Below, in pieces: positions 16,994-26,583 of a stretch of 64,000 nucleotides of DNA. A program made the position numbers and the translations under genes. Each line of letters begins with the position of its first letter. The stretch's first letter is position 1. The notes below the pieces were generated by a model. The model was given only the letters and a program-made list of their open reading frames with translations, was not told where the DNA came from and ran no database searches. This stretch comes from Nostoc sphaeroides (GTDB lineage Bacteria; Cyanobacteriota; Cyanobacteriia; Cyanobacteriales; Nostocaceae), in NCBI RefSeq assembly GCF_003443655.1, contig NZ_CP031941.1, positions 6,027,001 through 6,091,000 on the forward strand, written 5' to 3'.

Positions 16994-17448
16994 AATGGCG
17001 AGTCAGACGCTCCTACGTCGCTAACGCAACGCTATCGAGCGTCGCGGAAAGTGCCACAATAAATAATCCATCCTTGTTTGAGCAGCCCTAAATTTATTTA
17101 TAGGGTTCTCCCCCAAGCTTTGTGCCCCTGTCCCCTTTCCTCTTTTGTTACCGAACCTTATTCCAAGTCTAAGGGAGTTGAGTTCTGTAAATCTAAGCCT
17201 TCTTGTAGGCAAAGTACTTCCCTGGTTTGGTGTTTGGAATGGCTTAGACTCCTGAGTTTTCAGAGGGCAAAACAATTCATAGCGATCGCTGGCAATTGCT
17301 CTTGGGCATTCCTTATAGTCTATTCCGTATCAGAACAGACCTGGTGATGTACCTTGATATTGCCAGATTTTTATTGGGAAAATTTTTAATGGGAATGGGG
17401 AATGGAAAAAACAGATTTTTATCCTGCGTTGTGAACGCAGTTCAGTAT

Positions 17449-17781
17449 ATGGGGAGAGTTACAGCGATAAAGGCAATAAGATTATTCAGCTTAATTGTGA
17501 TTAGTGGAACCTTTTTTGTGTTAAGTAGCTCTTGGCGATCGCCGGTAATCGCATTACCACCACCAGAGGATACACCAGAAGAAATATTACGCACTAAAAT
17601 TATCATAGAAGCGCGATCGCCTATTGATGGAGAATCCCTAACAGCTGCCGAATATATTCAATTACAAGCGCAGCTCCAACTTGCCCCGCCCCCAAAACTA
17701 GACCCGAAAATTCGGGAACAGATTTTTTTGCTTCGCTTACGTAAAACCTTACTTCAGTTTTTCCCATTTTTAAATTTTTGA
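17449..17781 (+). CDS. Small conserved secreted protein of unknown function
   Basis: About 110 aa from the ATG at 17449. It begins with a basic n-region and a hydrophobic stretch (LFSLIVISGTFFVLSSS), then a likely cleavage region (SPVIALPPP). The mature part has the pattern LPPPEDTPEEILRTKIIIEA followed by RSPIDGESLTAAEYIQLQAQ, then LDPKIREQIFLLRLRKTL. The acidic EEILRT and AAEYIQLQAQ stretches look like short helices. I recognise this as a cyanobacterial conserved hypothetical type without known function. An in-frame start at 17296 would add 51 residues of poor quality. It lies about 180 bp upstream of glgB on the same strand, with short tandem CATTCCC repeats between, so a joint operon is unlikely. 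Confidence 0.6.
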   Translation: MGRVTAIKAIRLFSLIVISGTFFVLSSSWRSPVIALPPPEDTPEEILRTKIIIEARSPIDGESLTAAEYIQLQAQLQLAPPPKLDPKIREQIFLLRLRKTLLQFFPFLNF

Positions 17782-17959
17782 TAAATTCGTCATTTGTCAT
17801 TTGTCATTTGTCATTCCCTATTCCCCATTCCCCATTCCCCATTCCCCATTCTGATGTAGGATAACGGTGGCGACAAAATTGCAAATAAATGTAAAGAATA
17901 TATATAGATATTAAAAAAGTAGATTTAGTCAATCACGTTATTATCACTTAGGTAGCTTC

Positions 17960-20251
17960 ATGTCCATGACCACGATCGCCCCTGAACAGGTTAACAGCAT
18001 CGTTTGGAATCAGCATAACGATCCCTTTGAAATACTAGGTTCTCATCCCATAGAACAAGACGGCAAAACCGTCTGGGCTGTGCGGGCCTACTTACCAAAT
18101 GCAAGTGCAGCATGGGTGGTTCTTCCTGAACAACGCAAGGAATACCCAATGCAAACAGTGCATCATCCCCACTTTTTTGAATGCACGATTGACACTCCAG
18201 AACTGGCAAACTACCAGTTACGGATTAAAGAAGGGGAACATGAGCGAGTCACTTATGACCCTTACGCTTTCCGTTCTCCCAACTTGACAGAATTTGACTT
18301 GCATCTGTTTAGTGAAGGCAACCATCACCGGATATACGAAAAACTGGGAGCGCACCCCACGGAAATAGGCGGCGTTAAAGGCGTTTATTTTGCAGTTTGG
18401 GCACCCAACGCTCGCAACGTTTCATTGTTGGGAGACTTCAACCTTTGGGATGGGCGTAAACACCAGATGCGTAAAGGCCCCACCGGGGTTTGGGAATTGT
18501 TTATTCCTGAAATCGGTGTGGGAGAGCATTACAAATATGAAATAAAAAATTTTGAAGGACACATTTACGAAAAATCCGATCCCTACGGTTTCCAGCAAGA
18601 ACCCCGCCCGAAAACCGCATCCATTGTCACTGATTTAGATGCTTACAGTTGGAATGACGAAAGCTGGATGGAAAAGCGCCGTAACACTGACCCCCTCAAA
18701 GAGCCAGTTTCAGTCTACGAAGTGCATTTAGGCTCGTGGTTACACGCTTCGAGTGCCGAACCTGCTAAACTCCCCAATGGTGAAACTGAGCCTGTAGTTA
18801 TTGTTTCCGAACTAAAACCGGGCGCACGCTTCCTTACCTACCGGGAACTAGCTGACCGACTCATTCCTTATGTTAAAGAATTAGGATACACCCACCTAGA
18901 ATTGCTGCCCATTGCGGAGCATCCCTTTGATGGTTCTTGGGGTTATCAAGTAACTGGGTACTATGCCCCCACCTCCCGTTTTGGCAGCCCCGAAGATTTC
19001 ATGTATTTTGTTGACAAATGTCACCAAAATGATATAGGGGTAATTGTGGATTGGGTTCCCGGCCACTTTCCCAAAGATGGACATGGTTTAGCTTTCTTTG
19101 ATGGTAGCCACCTATACGAACACGCTGACCCCCGCAAAGGCGAACACAAAGAGTGGGGTACTTTGGTGTTCAACTACGGTCGCCATGAAGTTAGTAATTT
19201 TTTAGCAGCAAATGCCCTCTTCTGGTTTGACAAGTACCACATTGACGGGATTCGTGTTGATGCTGTTGCCTCAATGCTCTATAACGACTATTGCCGCGAA
19301 CCAGGAGAATGGCTGCCCAATCAGTACGGCGGCAGAGAAAACTTAGAAGCAGCAGATTTTCTGCGTCAGGTAAATCACACCATCTTTAGCTATTTCCCCG
19401 GTATTCTCTCTATTGCGGAAGAATCTACTTCTTGGCCAATGGTATCTTGGCCCACCTATACAGGCGGACTCGGCTTTAACTTAAAGTGGAATATGGGCTG
19501 GATGCACGATATGCTGGATTACTTCAGCATGGATCCTTGGTTCCGCCAGTTCCATCAAAACAACATCACCTTTAGTATGTGGTACAACCACAGCGAGAAC
19601 TTCATGCTGGCTTTGTCCCACGATGAAGTGGTGCATGGTAAGAGCAATATCATCGGCAAAATGCCGGGGGATACATGGCAGAAGTTAGCTAATATCCGTT
19701 GTTTATTTAGCTATATGTTTGCTCACCCAGGTAAGAAAACCATGTTTATGAGCATGGAGTTTGGGCAGTGGAGTGAGTGGAATGCCTGGGCTGATTTGGA
19801 GTGGCATTTATTACAGCATGAAGCCCACCAACAGTTAAAAACGTTTTTCCGGGAATTGAACCATCTCTACCGTTCTGAACCAGTTTTGTACACCCAGGAT
19901 TTTGCTGAACCTGGCTTTGAGTGGATTGACTGTAGCGACAACCGCCATAGTGTAGTTTCCTTCATACGTCGCGATCGCGATTCTGATGATTTTGCGATCG
20001 TCGTTTGCAATTTTACACCACAACCTCATTCTCACTACCGTATCGGTGTACCGCAAAAGGGATTTTATACTGAGTTGTTCAATAGCGATGCGCGTCAGTA
20101 TGGTGGCAGCAATATGGGCAACTTAGGTGGTAAGTGGACGGATGATTGGTCTTTGCACAGTCGTCCTTATTCGCTGGATTTGTGTTTACCACCTTTGGGT
20201 GTGTTGATTCTCAAGTTGGATAAGAAGAAGACTGCTGAGGCATTGCAATAA
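17960..20251 (+). CDS. glgB: 1,4-alpha-glucan branching enzyme
   Basis: Glycogen branching enzyme (GH13) that cleaves an alpha-1,4 chain and re-attaches it by an alpha-1,6 bond; cytosolic, last step of glycogen synthesis. 763 aa, the full cyanobacterial length. An N-terminal CBM48-like module ([11 protein letters not shown]) is followed by a second beta-sandwich ([19 protein letters not shown]). The catalytic barrel has the nucleophile D434 in [11 protein letters not shown], the acid/base Glu in IAEEST (about E487) and the third Asp in [12 protein letters not shown]-terminal all-beta domain ends LGVLILKLD. The ATG at 17960 gives the typical [15 protein letters not shown] start. Codon use matches its neighbours. 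Confidence 0.97.
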   Translation: MSMTTIAPEQVNSIVWNQHNDPFEILGSHPIEQDGKTVWAVRAYLPNASAAWVVLPEQRKEYPMQTVHHPHFFECTIDTPELANYQLRIKEGEHERVTYDPYAFRSPNLTEFDLHLFSEGNHHRIYEKLGAHPTEIGGVKGVYFAVWAPNARNVSLLGDFNLWDGRKHQMRKGPTGVWELFIPEIGVGEHYKYEIKNFEGHIYEKSDPYGFQQEPRPKTASIVTDLDAYSWNDESWMEKRRNTDPLKEPVSVYEVHLGSWLHASSAEPAKLPNGETEPVVIVSELKPGARFLTYRELADRLIPYVKELGYTHLELLPIAEHPFDGSWGYQVTGYYAPTSRFGSPEDFMYFVDKCHQNDIGVIVDWVPGHFPKDGHGLAFFDGSHLYEHADPRKGEHKEWGTLVFNYGRHEVSNFLAANALFWFDKYHIDGIRVDAVASMLYNDYCREPGEWLPNQYGGRENLEAADFLRQVNHTIFSYFPGILSIAEESTSWPMVSWPTYTGGLGFNLKWNMGWMHDMLDYFSMDPWFRQFHQNNITFSMWYNHSENFMLALSHDEVVHGKSNIIGKMPGDTWQKLANIRCLFSYMFAHPGKKTMFMSMEFGQWSEWNAWADLEWHLLQHEAHQQLKTFFRELNHLYRSEPVLYTQDFAEPGFEWIDCSDNRHSVVSFIRRDRDSDDFAIVVCNFTPQPHSHYRIGVPQKGFYTELFNSDARQYGGSNMGNLGGKWTDDWSLHSRPYSLDLCLPPLGVLILKLDKKKTAEALQ

Positions 20252-20258
20252 CAATTAA

Positions 20259-20277
20259 GGGTGGGCATCACCCACCC
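20259..20277 (+). terminator. Hairpin after glgB
   Basis: Stem GGGTGGG/CCCACCC eight bases after the stop codon, with no T-run. It may stabilise or end the glgB mRNA; this is a weak terminator call. Confidence 0.4.
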
Positions 20278-20546
20278 AGGAATAATCAAAACTTTACCCA
20301 CATCTATCGTAAGGGCACAGCATTACTAATTGGTGTCAAATTAAGCTCAAACGCTTATCGCACAGGCTTTTACCCCCCCCTTAATTCCCCCGATGTTTTG
20401 GGAGGAAACAAGAAATTTAGTTCCCTCCCCAATATATACGGGGAGGGTTAGGGTGGGGTGACGCGGATTGTAATGGTCAGTGAATAGACTATTCACGAAA
20501 ATTCTAATACATATAGATTTCTCGTAGGGGCTTGTCTTTGCCCATA

Positions 20547-20942
20547 GGTGTCAGCAAAAGCCTAGAAATAGCTTAACTGAAGGCTTGACTCGCCCGCCTC
20601 GAACTAAAGTTCAAGGCTCATAGCTGAATGGCACTAAGAAAAGCCCAAAGGCTTGTGTAGTCTCGTTCTCAGTCTTAAGACTGGGAATGTATTCTCTAGG
20701 GCTGCTGCCTCTCGTTAAGAAAGAGGAGGCAGCAGCCCTAGAGAATGGGTTCCCAGCCTGGAGGCTGGGAACCAGTCAGTGCAAGGGCTGTATCTTAACT
20801 TAGTGCCATTCGCTCATAGCTAAAGTCTACTAAAGTAGACTAAAGATTTTTAGGAATATTTAGTCTACTGAAGTAGACTTTAGCTAAAAGCCAAGGAACT
20901 GAAGTTCCTTGCGGGACATAGCTTTTACGTTAAGTTGACACC
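20547..20942. repeat. GTTGACACC-ended repeat interrupted by a second MITE
   Basis: Ends GGTGTCAGCAAAAGCCTAGA and GTTAAGTTGACACC, with the CTAAAGTCTACTAAAGTAGA core. Interrupted at 20626-20811. Confidence 0.8.
20626..20811. repeat. MITE with GAATGGCACTAAG ends
   Basis: 186 bp with perfect 13-bp terminal inverted repeats GAATGGCACTAAG/CTTAGTGCCATTC, flanked by the exact 10-bp duplication GCTCATAGCT (20616-20625, 20812-20821). The host repeat normally has this sequence once. Inside is a long hairpin, ATTCTCTAGGGCTGCTGCCT and its inverse. Confidence 0.9.
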
Positions 20943-21063
20943 AATGGGCATTGCGCCTTGCCCCAAAAGAGCGTATTTGTGTATCATTATTAAAGTGAAA
21001 TAGTCTAAATACAGGTTAAGTAAGTGACATTCCACCTTACTGAAGTAGATGAATCTAGCTCAA

Positions 21064-21294
21064 AGACTCATTAATGAGTATCAAAGGTGGATGAATGGAG
21101 ATAAAAGACTCGTTAATGAGTATCAAAGGTGGATGAATGGAGATAAAAGCCTCATTAATGAGTATAAAAGGTGGATGAATGGAGATAAAAGCCTCATTAA
21201 TGAGTATAAAAGGTGGATGAATGGAGATAAAAGACTCGTTAATGAGTATAAAAGGTGGATGAATGGAGTTAAAAGCCTCATTCACGAGTATTAA
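21064..21294 (+). repeat. 42-bp minisatellite with possible coding frame
   Basis: Five full 42-bp units and a 21-bp partial. Each unit contains CTCATTAATGAG, a perfect 12-bp palindrome (CTCGTTAATGAG in two units), then GGTGGATGAATGGAGATAAA. The unit length is a multiple of three, so an 81-codon frame from 21049 encodes a 14-residue repeat (LINEYKRWMNGDKS type) ending four bases before the stop of the reverse gene at 21299. Unit differences change amino acids (Q/K, I/V, R/S), so I see no sign of protein-level constraint. It may be a peptide or an array of protein-binding sites. Confidence 0.85.
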
Positions 21295-21298
21295 TTTA

Positions 21299-21775
21299 TC
21301 AAGAGCCGGAAGTTTTTGCAGCTCTACCTTTACTAATAGCCTTAAAGCGATCGCTCAACAGTTCTGCTACAGTTTTTAAGCCTGGAGTCTTTTTCGCTGC
21401 TGTCTTAACGTAATCATAAACTGTCAAACTGCCCAGCATCGCTTCGCTACCGACAGCCAATAGGGTATCATCTACTTGTTCGTTGAGTTGCCGGATTGAG
21501 ATTAAAAGTTCGTTGAGTGTGGTAGCTAGTTGATAATTCTCGATAAATTCCTCAATATCAAAACTGGGTGGGAGAATTTCACGGTTAGACTGAGCAGCGT
21601 TGACGCTATTGGTAACAAAAGCTAGGCTTTTATCGCCCATTTTGAATAACTTGCGGCGTTCTTGTGCAGTTAAAGCAATGAGAAACGGCATCTTTTGTTC
21701 GATTATTTGTAGCGCTGCTTTAATTTCTTGGATATCTTCTGGGGAAAGAGTGCCTGTGATATTGCGATCGCTCAT
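21299..21775 (-). CDS. Conserved helical hypothetical protein
   Basis: 158-aa soluble protein of a family I cannot name. It begins MSDRNITGTLSPEDIQEIKA, then ALQIIEQKMPFLIALTAQER. A conserved-looking RRKLFKMGDKSLAFVTNS follows; the pattern 'sltaeer-klpKmGdks-aFv' occurs in small bacterial proteins of unknown function. The middle (about 75-110) is helical with NEQVDDTLLAVGSEA, then a Lys-rich tail (TAAKKTPGLKTVAELLSDRF). No membrane or metal motif is present. It is next to the minisatellite (convergent) and downstream of, and on the same strand as, the NACHT gene, with 423 bp of repeats between them, so co-transcription is unlikely. Confidence 0.7.
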   Translation of the reverse strand: MSDRNITGTLSPEDIQEIKAALQIIEQKMPFLIALTAQERRKLFKMGDKSLAFVTNSVNAAQSNREILPPSFDIEEFIENYQLATTLNELLISIRQLNEQVDDTLLAVGSEAMLGSLTVYDYVKTAAKKTPGLKTVAELLSDRFKAISKGRAAKTSGS

Positions 21776-22198
21776 CGTATAATTACCTGGGGATAGTAGA
21801 GAGTTAGTAGCAAGAGTTGCTAAGTATATGATTCCCAGAGTAAATGCGATGGTACATCTTTTTATTAGAATTTTTAGTATATTTATTATGATGTTGGATC
21901 ATGCCAGCTAGAGATATCTTTCACAATGCAGTCAAGCGATGCCTACGGCGGGCTACGCCTACGCTAGAAAAAGAAGGGTGGAAAATTACCCATGATCCCT
22001 TACCCGTTAGTACTAAGGTTTTACCCCACCCTAACCCTCCCCTTGTAAAGGGGAGGGAACTAGATTTCTTGTTTCCCCCCTTTATAAGGGGGGATTAAGG
22101 GGGGTAATTCGACTTGTGTGTACACCGTAGCCTAAATGCAGAAGTTTATAATCAAATACCTACACTTTCGTTTAATGATGTAACCTGAGTTTGTCAAG
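21776..22198. other. Intergenic region with palindromic spacer motifs
   Basis: Contains ACCCTCCCCTTGTAAAGGGG-type and CCCCCCTTTATAAGGGGGGA inverted motifs (about 22035-22105), common in Nostoc spacers, and a fragment of the GCGATGCCTACGGCGGGCTA repeat. No gene seen. Confidence 0.6.
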
Positions 22199-25100
22199 CT
22201 ACTTCTCTAATTCTGCCAACTTTTGTTGAGCAAACTTTCGCACTTGCTCATCTGGGTCATTCTTGGCTCTGTCGTGCAACAGTGGTAAAGTCTGGGGATG
22301 TTGAGAAAATTGCTTGATAATTATCTCCAGTGCAACGCGCCGAGGGTTGGTTTCATAGTCTTTCTTACGCTTAAAGGGGTCATTGAAAGCGCAGTTGTAG
22401 TAAATTTCAAACAACTCAGGCTGATTTCTAAAGTGTTTGCCTAATGCTTGGATGGCTGCACGTCGCACATCCCAATTATCATCAGCAGTGGCGCGGTCTT
22501 TGAGAATCGAGCGGGTGTCCTGGTCATCTTTGAAATTGCTGGCTAATGCTTGGATGGCTGCACGTCGCACATCCCAATTATCATCAGCATTGGCGCGGTC
22601 TTTGAGAAACGAGCGGGTGTCCGGGTCATCTTTGAAATTGCTGGCTAATGCTTGGATGGCTGCATATCGCACATCCCCATCATCATCAGCAGTGGCGCGG
22701 TCTTTGAGAATCGAGCGGGTGTCCTGGTCATCTTTGAAATTGCTGGCTAATGCTTGGATGGCTGCACGTCGCACATCCCAATTATCATCAGCATTGGCGC
22801 GGTCTTTGAGAAACGAGCGGGTGTCCGGGTCATCTTTGAAATTGCTGGCTAATGCTTGGATGGCTGCATATCGCACATCCCCATCATCATCAGCAGTGGC
22901 GCGGTCTTTGAGAATCGAGCGGGTGTCCGGGTCATCTTTGAAATTGCTGGCTAATGCTTCGATGGCTGCATATCGCACATCCCCATCATCATCAGCAGTG
23001 GCGCGGTCTTTGAGAATCGAGCGGGTGTCCGGGTCATCTTTGAAATTGCTGGCTAATGCTTGGATGGCTGCATATCGCACATCCCCATCATCATCAGCAG
23101 TGGCGCGGTCTTTGAGAATCGAGCGGGTGTCCGGGTCATCTTTGAAATTGCTGGCTAATGCTTCGATGGCTGCACGTCGCACATACGATTCATTATCAGC
23201 AGTGGCGCGGTCTTTGAGAATCGAGCGGGTGTCCGGGTCATCTTTGAAATTGCTGGCTAATGCTTCGATGGTTGCACGTCGCACATCCCAATTATCATCA
23301 GCAGTGGCGCGGTCTTTGAGAAACGAGCGGGTGTCCGGGTCATCTTTGAAATTGCTGGCTAATGCTTCGATGGTTGCACGTCGCACATCCCATTTATTAT
23401 CAGCAGTGGCGCGGTCTTTGAGAAACGAGCGGGTGTCCGGGTCATCTTTGAAATTGCTGGCTAATGCTTGGATGGCTGCACGTCGCACATCCCAATTATC
23501 ATCAGCAGTGGCGCGGTCTTTGAGAAACGAGCGGGTGTCCGGGTCATCTTTGAAATTGCTGGCTAATGCTTCGATGGTTGCACGTCGCACATCCCAATTA
23601 TCATCAGCAGTGGCGCGGTCTTTGAGAAACGAGCGGGTGTCCGGGTCATCTTTGAAATTGCTGGCTAATGCTTCGATGGTTGCACGTCGCACATCCCATT
23701 TATTATCAGCAGTGGCGCGGTCTTTGAGAAACGAGCGGGTGTCCGGGTCATCTTTGAAATTGCTGGCTAATGCTTGGATGGCTGCACGTCGCACATCCCA
23801 ATTATCATCAGCAGTGGCGCGGTCTTTGAGAAACGAGCGGGTGTCCGGGTCATCTTTGAAATTGCTGGCTAATGCTTCGATGGTTGCACGTCGCACATCC
23901 CAATTATCATCAGCAGTGGCGCGGTCTTTGAGAAACGAGCGGGTGTCCGGGTCATCTTTGAAATTGCTGGCTAATGCTTCGATGGTTGCACGTCGCACAT
24001 CCCATTTATTATCAGCAGTGGCGCGGTCTTTGAGCCAGTGTAAGGTATCGTTGTTATCTTTCCAAATTGCGGCGATTGTTGCAACTGCTTGAGTGCGAAT
24101 TTCCCAAACTAACTTAGTTTCTTCATCTTGATCGGGTGTGTAATAGTACCAGAGGTCATATTTAGTTAAATCTTTAAGCTTGTCAAATAATTTATTAGCC
24201 ACTGACGTAATCACCGAGCGATTTCTCACTTCTGCAAGACACTTAGCCGCTAAAAAGAGGTTGATAGATTTTTCCTCTTCGCCATCTTGCACCATTAAGT
24301 AATCAATAATTTCACCAACAAATTTCGCATCAATCATTCCGGCAATTAACAGCAATACCTCATGCCAAGTTTCATCTTGCCAGTGTTTGCCAAAAACTTC
24401 TGTTTTAAGATACTCAATTGAAATACTGCGTTCCTTCTCAAACTGCCAGACAAACTCCCAAGCACAGAAATATTCTAAAAAAGTCCGATGCACAAAGGCA
24501 TAGTAATCTGCACCCAAGAAACATAAAATAAAATTGCGAGTCCGCAGTTGATTAATCATCACCCGCGCAAGTTCTCTAGCTTGAATCACATCTAGACTTT
24601 TGAGATAGTCAGTCAAAATCTTCTCTAAATCATCTGCACTAATCAAATTGCCAGCCAAACCTTTATCGCCCGTTTGCATACGATAGGCAACCTGACGCAA
24701 CATTGCTTGCTTATCTTTATAATCAATAGTTTTAGGATCTAACCTCTTATCTTCTTGCAAAGCACGTTCTACATCCCATTGATGCAGCAATACCCGCGAT
24801 GCTTGATTATAAAGTTCGGCTCTATCTCTTGGCAATTCCTGATTCCGATTCAGAATCGCCATCATCGTCAACAACAGAGGATTTCCTGCTAGTTCTGCAA
24901 TAGATTGTGAAGTCTCAATCCCTATTTTTAGCCGTTCCCATTTTCTAACTTTATCCGCAGTATCGATAAAAGTTAACTCATGCCAGCGGTAAATAAAATC
25001 TTGAATTTGTTCTGCTTCTAAATCTTGCAATATAAAGTGGTGAAACTCAGCATCCCGCAAACGTTGTGGTTTGTAGCCAATGACGCGAGAAGTGACAATC

Positions 25101-26338
25101 ACCTGCACATCACGATATTCATTAGTGAAGCGATGAATATCAGTAATTACATCTTCTCGTTGAGCAGGATCAAATACCTCATCCAAACCATCGAACATGA
25201 CTAAAGCCTTACCACTCTTTAGCTGTTCGTGCAGTTGATGTTGGTTGAGGTGAGAAATCGCACCACTACATTTATGAAAAAATTCGAGAAAATTATGACA
25301 CTCTTTATCCTCCCGCCGCCGCATATAAGTGCGTAACTCAATCAGCACAGGAATCGGTAGAGAAAAAGAATTATTCAGAGGACTCCTAGCCCAATTTAAT
25401 GCCAAGTATTTTAATAAAGTAGATTTCCCGGAACCAGGGTCGCCCAGAATCACGATATATTTATTAGTCTGCTGCTCATTTACAATATCCACTACAGAAC
25501 GTTTCGGTTGTTCTAAATAAACTCGTTTGTAGCGTTCTAATTCTTCTAACTCAACTTCTGCTTCCAGTTCGTTAGTTTCTTGCAATCTTCGGAGATGTTC
25601 TTTCGGCAGTTCGTGAATTCGGGGAATAACTTGGTGAATTTCGCGGACATTTTGTGCTATGAATATATCCCAGACTTTGAGTTTATCTCGATAATCATAG
25701 GTACTTGTATCTAAACTGTCTAAATTAAGATTGCTATAAGTTTCTTTAATAGCCTCTTGGTATCTTTCCAAATCAAAATCAGGAATAATGCCAGCTATCT
25801 CTGTTGTGTTATTCTGGATTTTGTCTAAATTTCTAGAATCCAGAATCTCTCGCAGTTCAGGAACTCCTATAATAATCTCTTTAACCTTTTGCAGATATTT
25901 CCTGGCAATCCGTTTCCAGTTAAAATCATCCGGTAACGGGTATGAAGCATTCAGTTCATACCAAATTGTTTCTAATTTCTTAGTATCTATAGCTTGAGAG
26001 TCATCTTTAAAAGCACTTCCCAAAATTGCTTTGACTTCTGGATGCTTGAGAAATTTATTTAGTGGCTGCTCATACTTTTTAATTTCATCTTCAGCAAGTA
26101 CACTATCATCTAAATCCTGCTGCATGAGTTGCAAAAATTCTGTTACAGCCATGACAACAGCTTTCTCCAGGGGTTCTTGCTTGAAGGGCGCAGTTACAGC
26201 ATTATTAAAGATATATTTGAAAAAATCTTTAGCGTAGTCCTTGAGTAAATCCTTGACAAATTCTTCGCTGATAATAGTCTTGACAAGAAATCCAACCGCT
26301 TTTTGACCTATCCAGAGAGTGAACCACTCAACTATCAT
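22199..26338 (-). CDS. NACHT-domain STAND NTPase with a 16-unit HEAT-like repeat array
   Basis: Large STAND-type signalling NTPase of about 1379 aa from the ATG at 26336-26338; a start 14 codons upstream is possible. The numbering here uses the longer form. An N-terminal helical region of about 300 residues has IVEWFTLWIGQKAVGFLVK at its start and no recognised effector fold. The NACHT NTPase has Walker A ILGDPGSGKST (311-321), Walker B ALVMFDGLDEV (392-402) with the NACHT-type extra acidic residues, and sensor VTSRVIGY (429-436). A winged-helix/helical part includes FVHRTFLEYFCAWEFV. From about residue 780 there are 16 near-identical 34-residue repeats (consensus DVRRAAIQALASNF, KDDPDTRSFLKDRATAD), then two diverged repeats. 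Such proteins include bacterial NLR-like antiphage sensors (bNACHT); a role in defence is inference. Confidence 0.88.
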   Translation of the reverse strand: MIVEWFTLWIGQKAVGFLVKTIISEEFVKDLLKDYAKDFFKYIFNNAVTAPFKQEPLEKAVVMAVTEFLQLMQQDLDDSVLAEDEIKKYEQPLNKFLKHPEVKAILGSAFKDDSQAIDTKKLETIWYELNASYPLPDDFNWKRIARKYLQKVKEIIIGVPELREILDSRNLDKIQNNTTEIAGIIPDFDLERYQEAIKETYSNLNLDSLDTSTYDYRDKLKVWDIFIAQNVREIHQVIPRIHELPKEHLRRLQETNELEAEVELEELERYKRVYLEQPKRSVVDIVNEQQTNKYIVILGDPGSGKSTLLKYLALNWARSPLNNSFSLPIPVLIELRTYMRRREDKECHNFLEFFHKCSGAISHLNQHQLHEQLKSGKALVMFDGLDEVFDPAQREDVITDIHRFTNEYRDVQVIVTSRVIGYKPQRLRDAEFHHFILQDLEAEQIQDFIYRWHELTFIDTADKVRKWERLKIGIETSQSIAELAGNPLLLTMMAILNRNQELPRDRAELYNQASRVLLHQWDVERALQEDKRLDPKTIDYKDKQAMLRQVAYRMQTGDKGLAGNLISADDLEKILTDYLKSLDVIQARELARVMINQLRTRNFILCFLGADYYAFVHRTFLEYFCAWEFVWQFEKERSISIEYLKTEVFGKHWQDETWHEVLLLIAGMIDAKFVGEIIDYLMVQDGEEEKSINLFLAAKCLAEVRNRSVITSVANKLFDKLKDLTKYDLWYYYTPDQDEETKLVWEIRTQAVATIAAIWKDNNDTLHWLKDRATADNKWDVRRATIEALASNFKDDPDTRSFLKDRATADDNWDVRRATIEALASNFKDDPDTRSFLKDRATADDNWDVRRAAIQALASNFKDDPDTRSFLKDRATADNKWDVRRATIEALASNFKDDPDTRSFLKDRATADDNWDVRRATIEALASNFKDDPDTRSFLKDRATADDNWDVRRAAIQALASNFKDDPDTRSFLKDRATADNKWDVRRATIEALASNFKDDPDTRSFLKDRATADDNWDVRRATIEALASNFKDDPDTRSILKDRATADNESYVRRAAIEALASNFKDDPDTRSILKDRATADDDGDVRYAAIQALASNFKDDPDTRSILKDRATADDDGDVRYAAIEALASNFKDDPDTRSILKDRATADDDGDVRYAAIQALASNFKDDPDTRSFLKDRANADDNWDVRRAAIQALASNFKDDQDTRSILKDRATADDDGDVRYAAIQALASNFKDDPDTRSFLKDRANADDNWDVRRAAIQALASNFKDDQDTRSILKDRATADDNWDVRRAAIQALGKHFRNQPELFEIYYNCAFNDPFKRKKDYETNPRRVALEIIIKQFSQHPQTLPLLHDRAKNDPDEQVRKFAQQKLAELEK
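22440..24060 (-). repeat. 102-bp tandem repeat array inside the NACHT gene
   Basis: Sixteen in-frame 102-bp units with very few substitutions. Variation is concentrated in three places per unit: the triplet before DVR (DNW, NKW, DDG or NES), R or Y after DVR, and T/A-I-E/Q. The unit order shows larger blocks: an NKW-DNW-DNW block of 306 bp repeats, and DDG-DNW pairs of 204 bp repeat near the C-terminal end. This indicates recent expansion by unequal exchange or slippage. Confidence 0.93.
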
Positions 26339-26583
26339 ACTCACGCCTGCTAAGTGCTTGACTACGAGTAGTATATACACTTCTCAGAGAAATTTTTCCA
26401 GATTTCTAGATTTTTAGCTTACAGCAATTTTCATGTATTTGAACCACATTTGTCGCAAGGGCACAGCAATGCTGTGCCCCTACCGCGCGGTCTATTTACC
26501 TGAAAATAGCTGTAAAAGCGATGCTAGCTGAAGATTTGTTAAAAATAACTAATATACTATGCATGGATATTAGGAATAATTTT

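Larger units (their letters stand above)
16004..17448. other. Long intergenic region with nested repeats
   Basis: About 1.4 kb with no gene I would call. Includes short Nostoc spacer motifs near 16120-16210 and an interspersed repeat (16646-16993) carrying an inserted MITE (16839-16980). Two 68-codon forward frames (16117, 16464) are built from repeat sequence and show no protein features. Confidence 0.6.
20252..21048. other. Intergenic region with hairpin and nested MITE
   Basis: A GC-rich hairpin GGGTGGGCATCACCCACCC follows glgB (20259-20277). The rest is repeat: a 396-bp interspersed repeat (20547-20942) containing a 186-bp MITE (20626-20811). No gene seen. Confidence 0.7.

Noticed and set aside
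17296-17448. Upstream extension of the small secreted protein before glgB
   Set aside because: The extra 51 residues have no family features and would place the signal peptide internally; the ATG at 17449 is better.
21055-21285. Reverse-strand 76-codon frame in the minisatellite
   Set aside because: Also an automatic product of a 42-bp repeat. The translation (FISIHPPFILINEA repeats) has no other support and would overlap the forward frame fully.
22437-24092. 551-codon forward reading frame antisense to the HEAT array
   Set aside because: The repeat unit is a multiple of three, so any stop-free frame in one unit stays open across the array. The product is a monotonous Ser/Arg/Ala repeat with no features. 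The reverse frame has NACHT and HEAT signatures.
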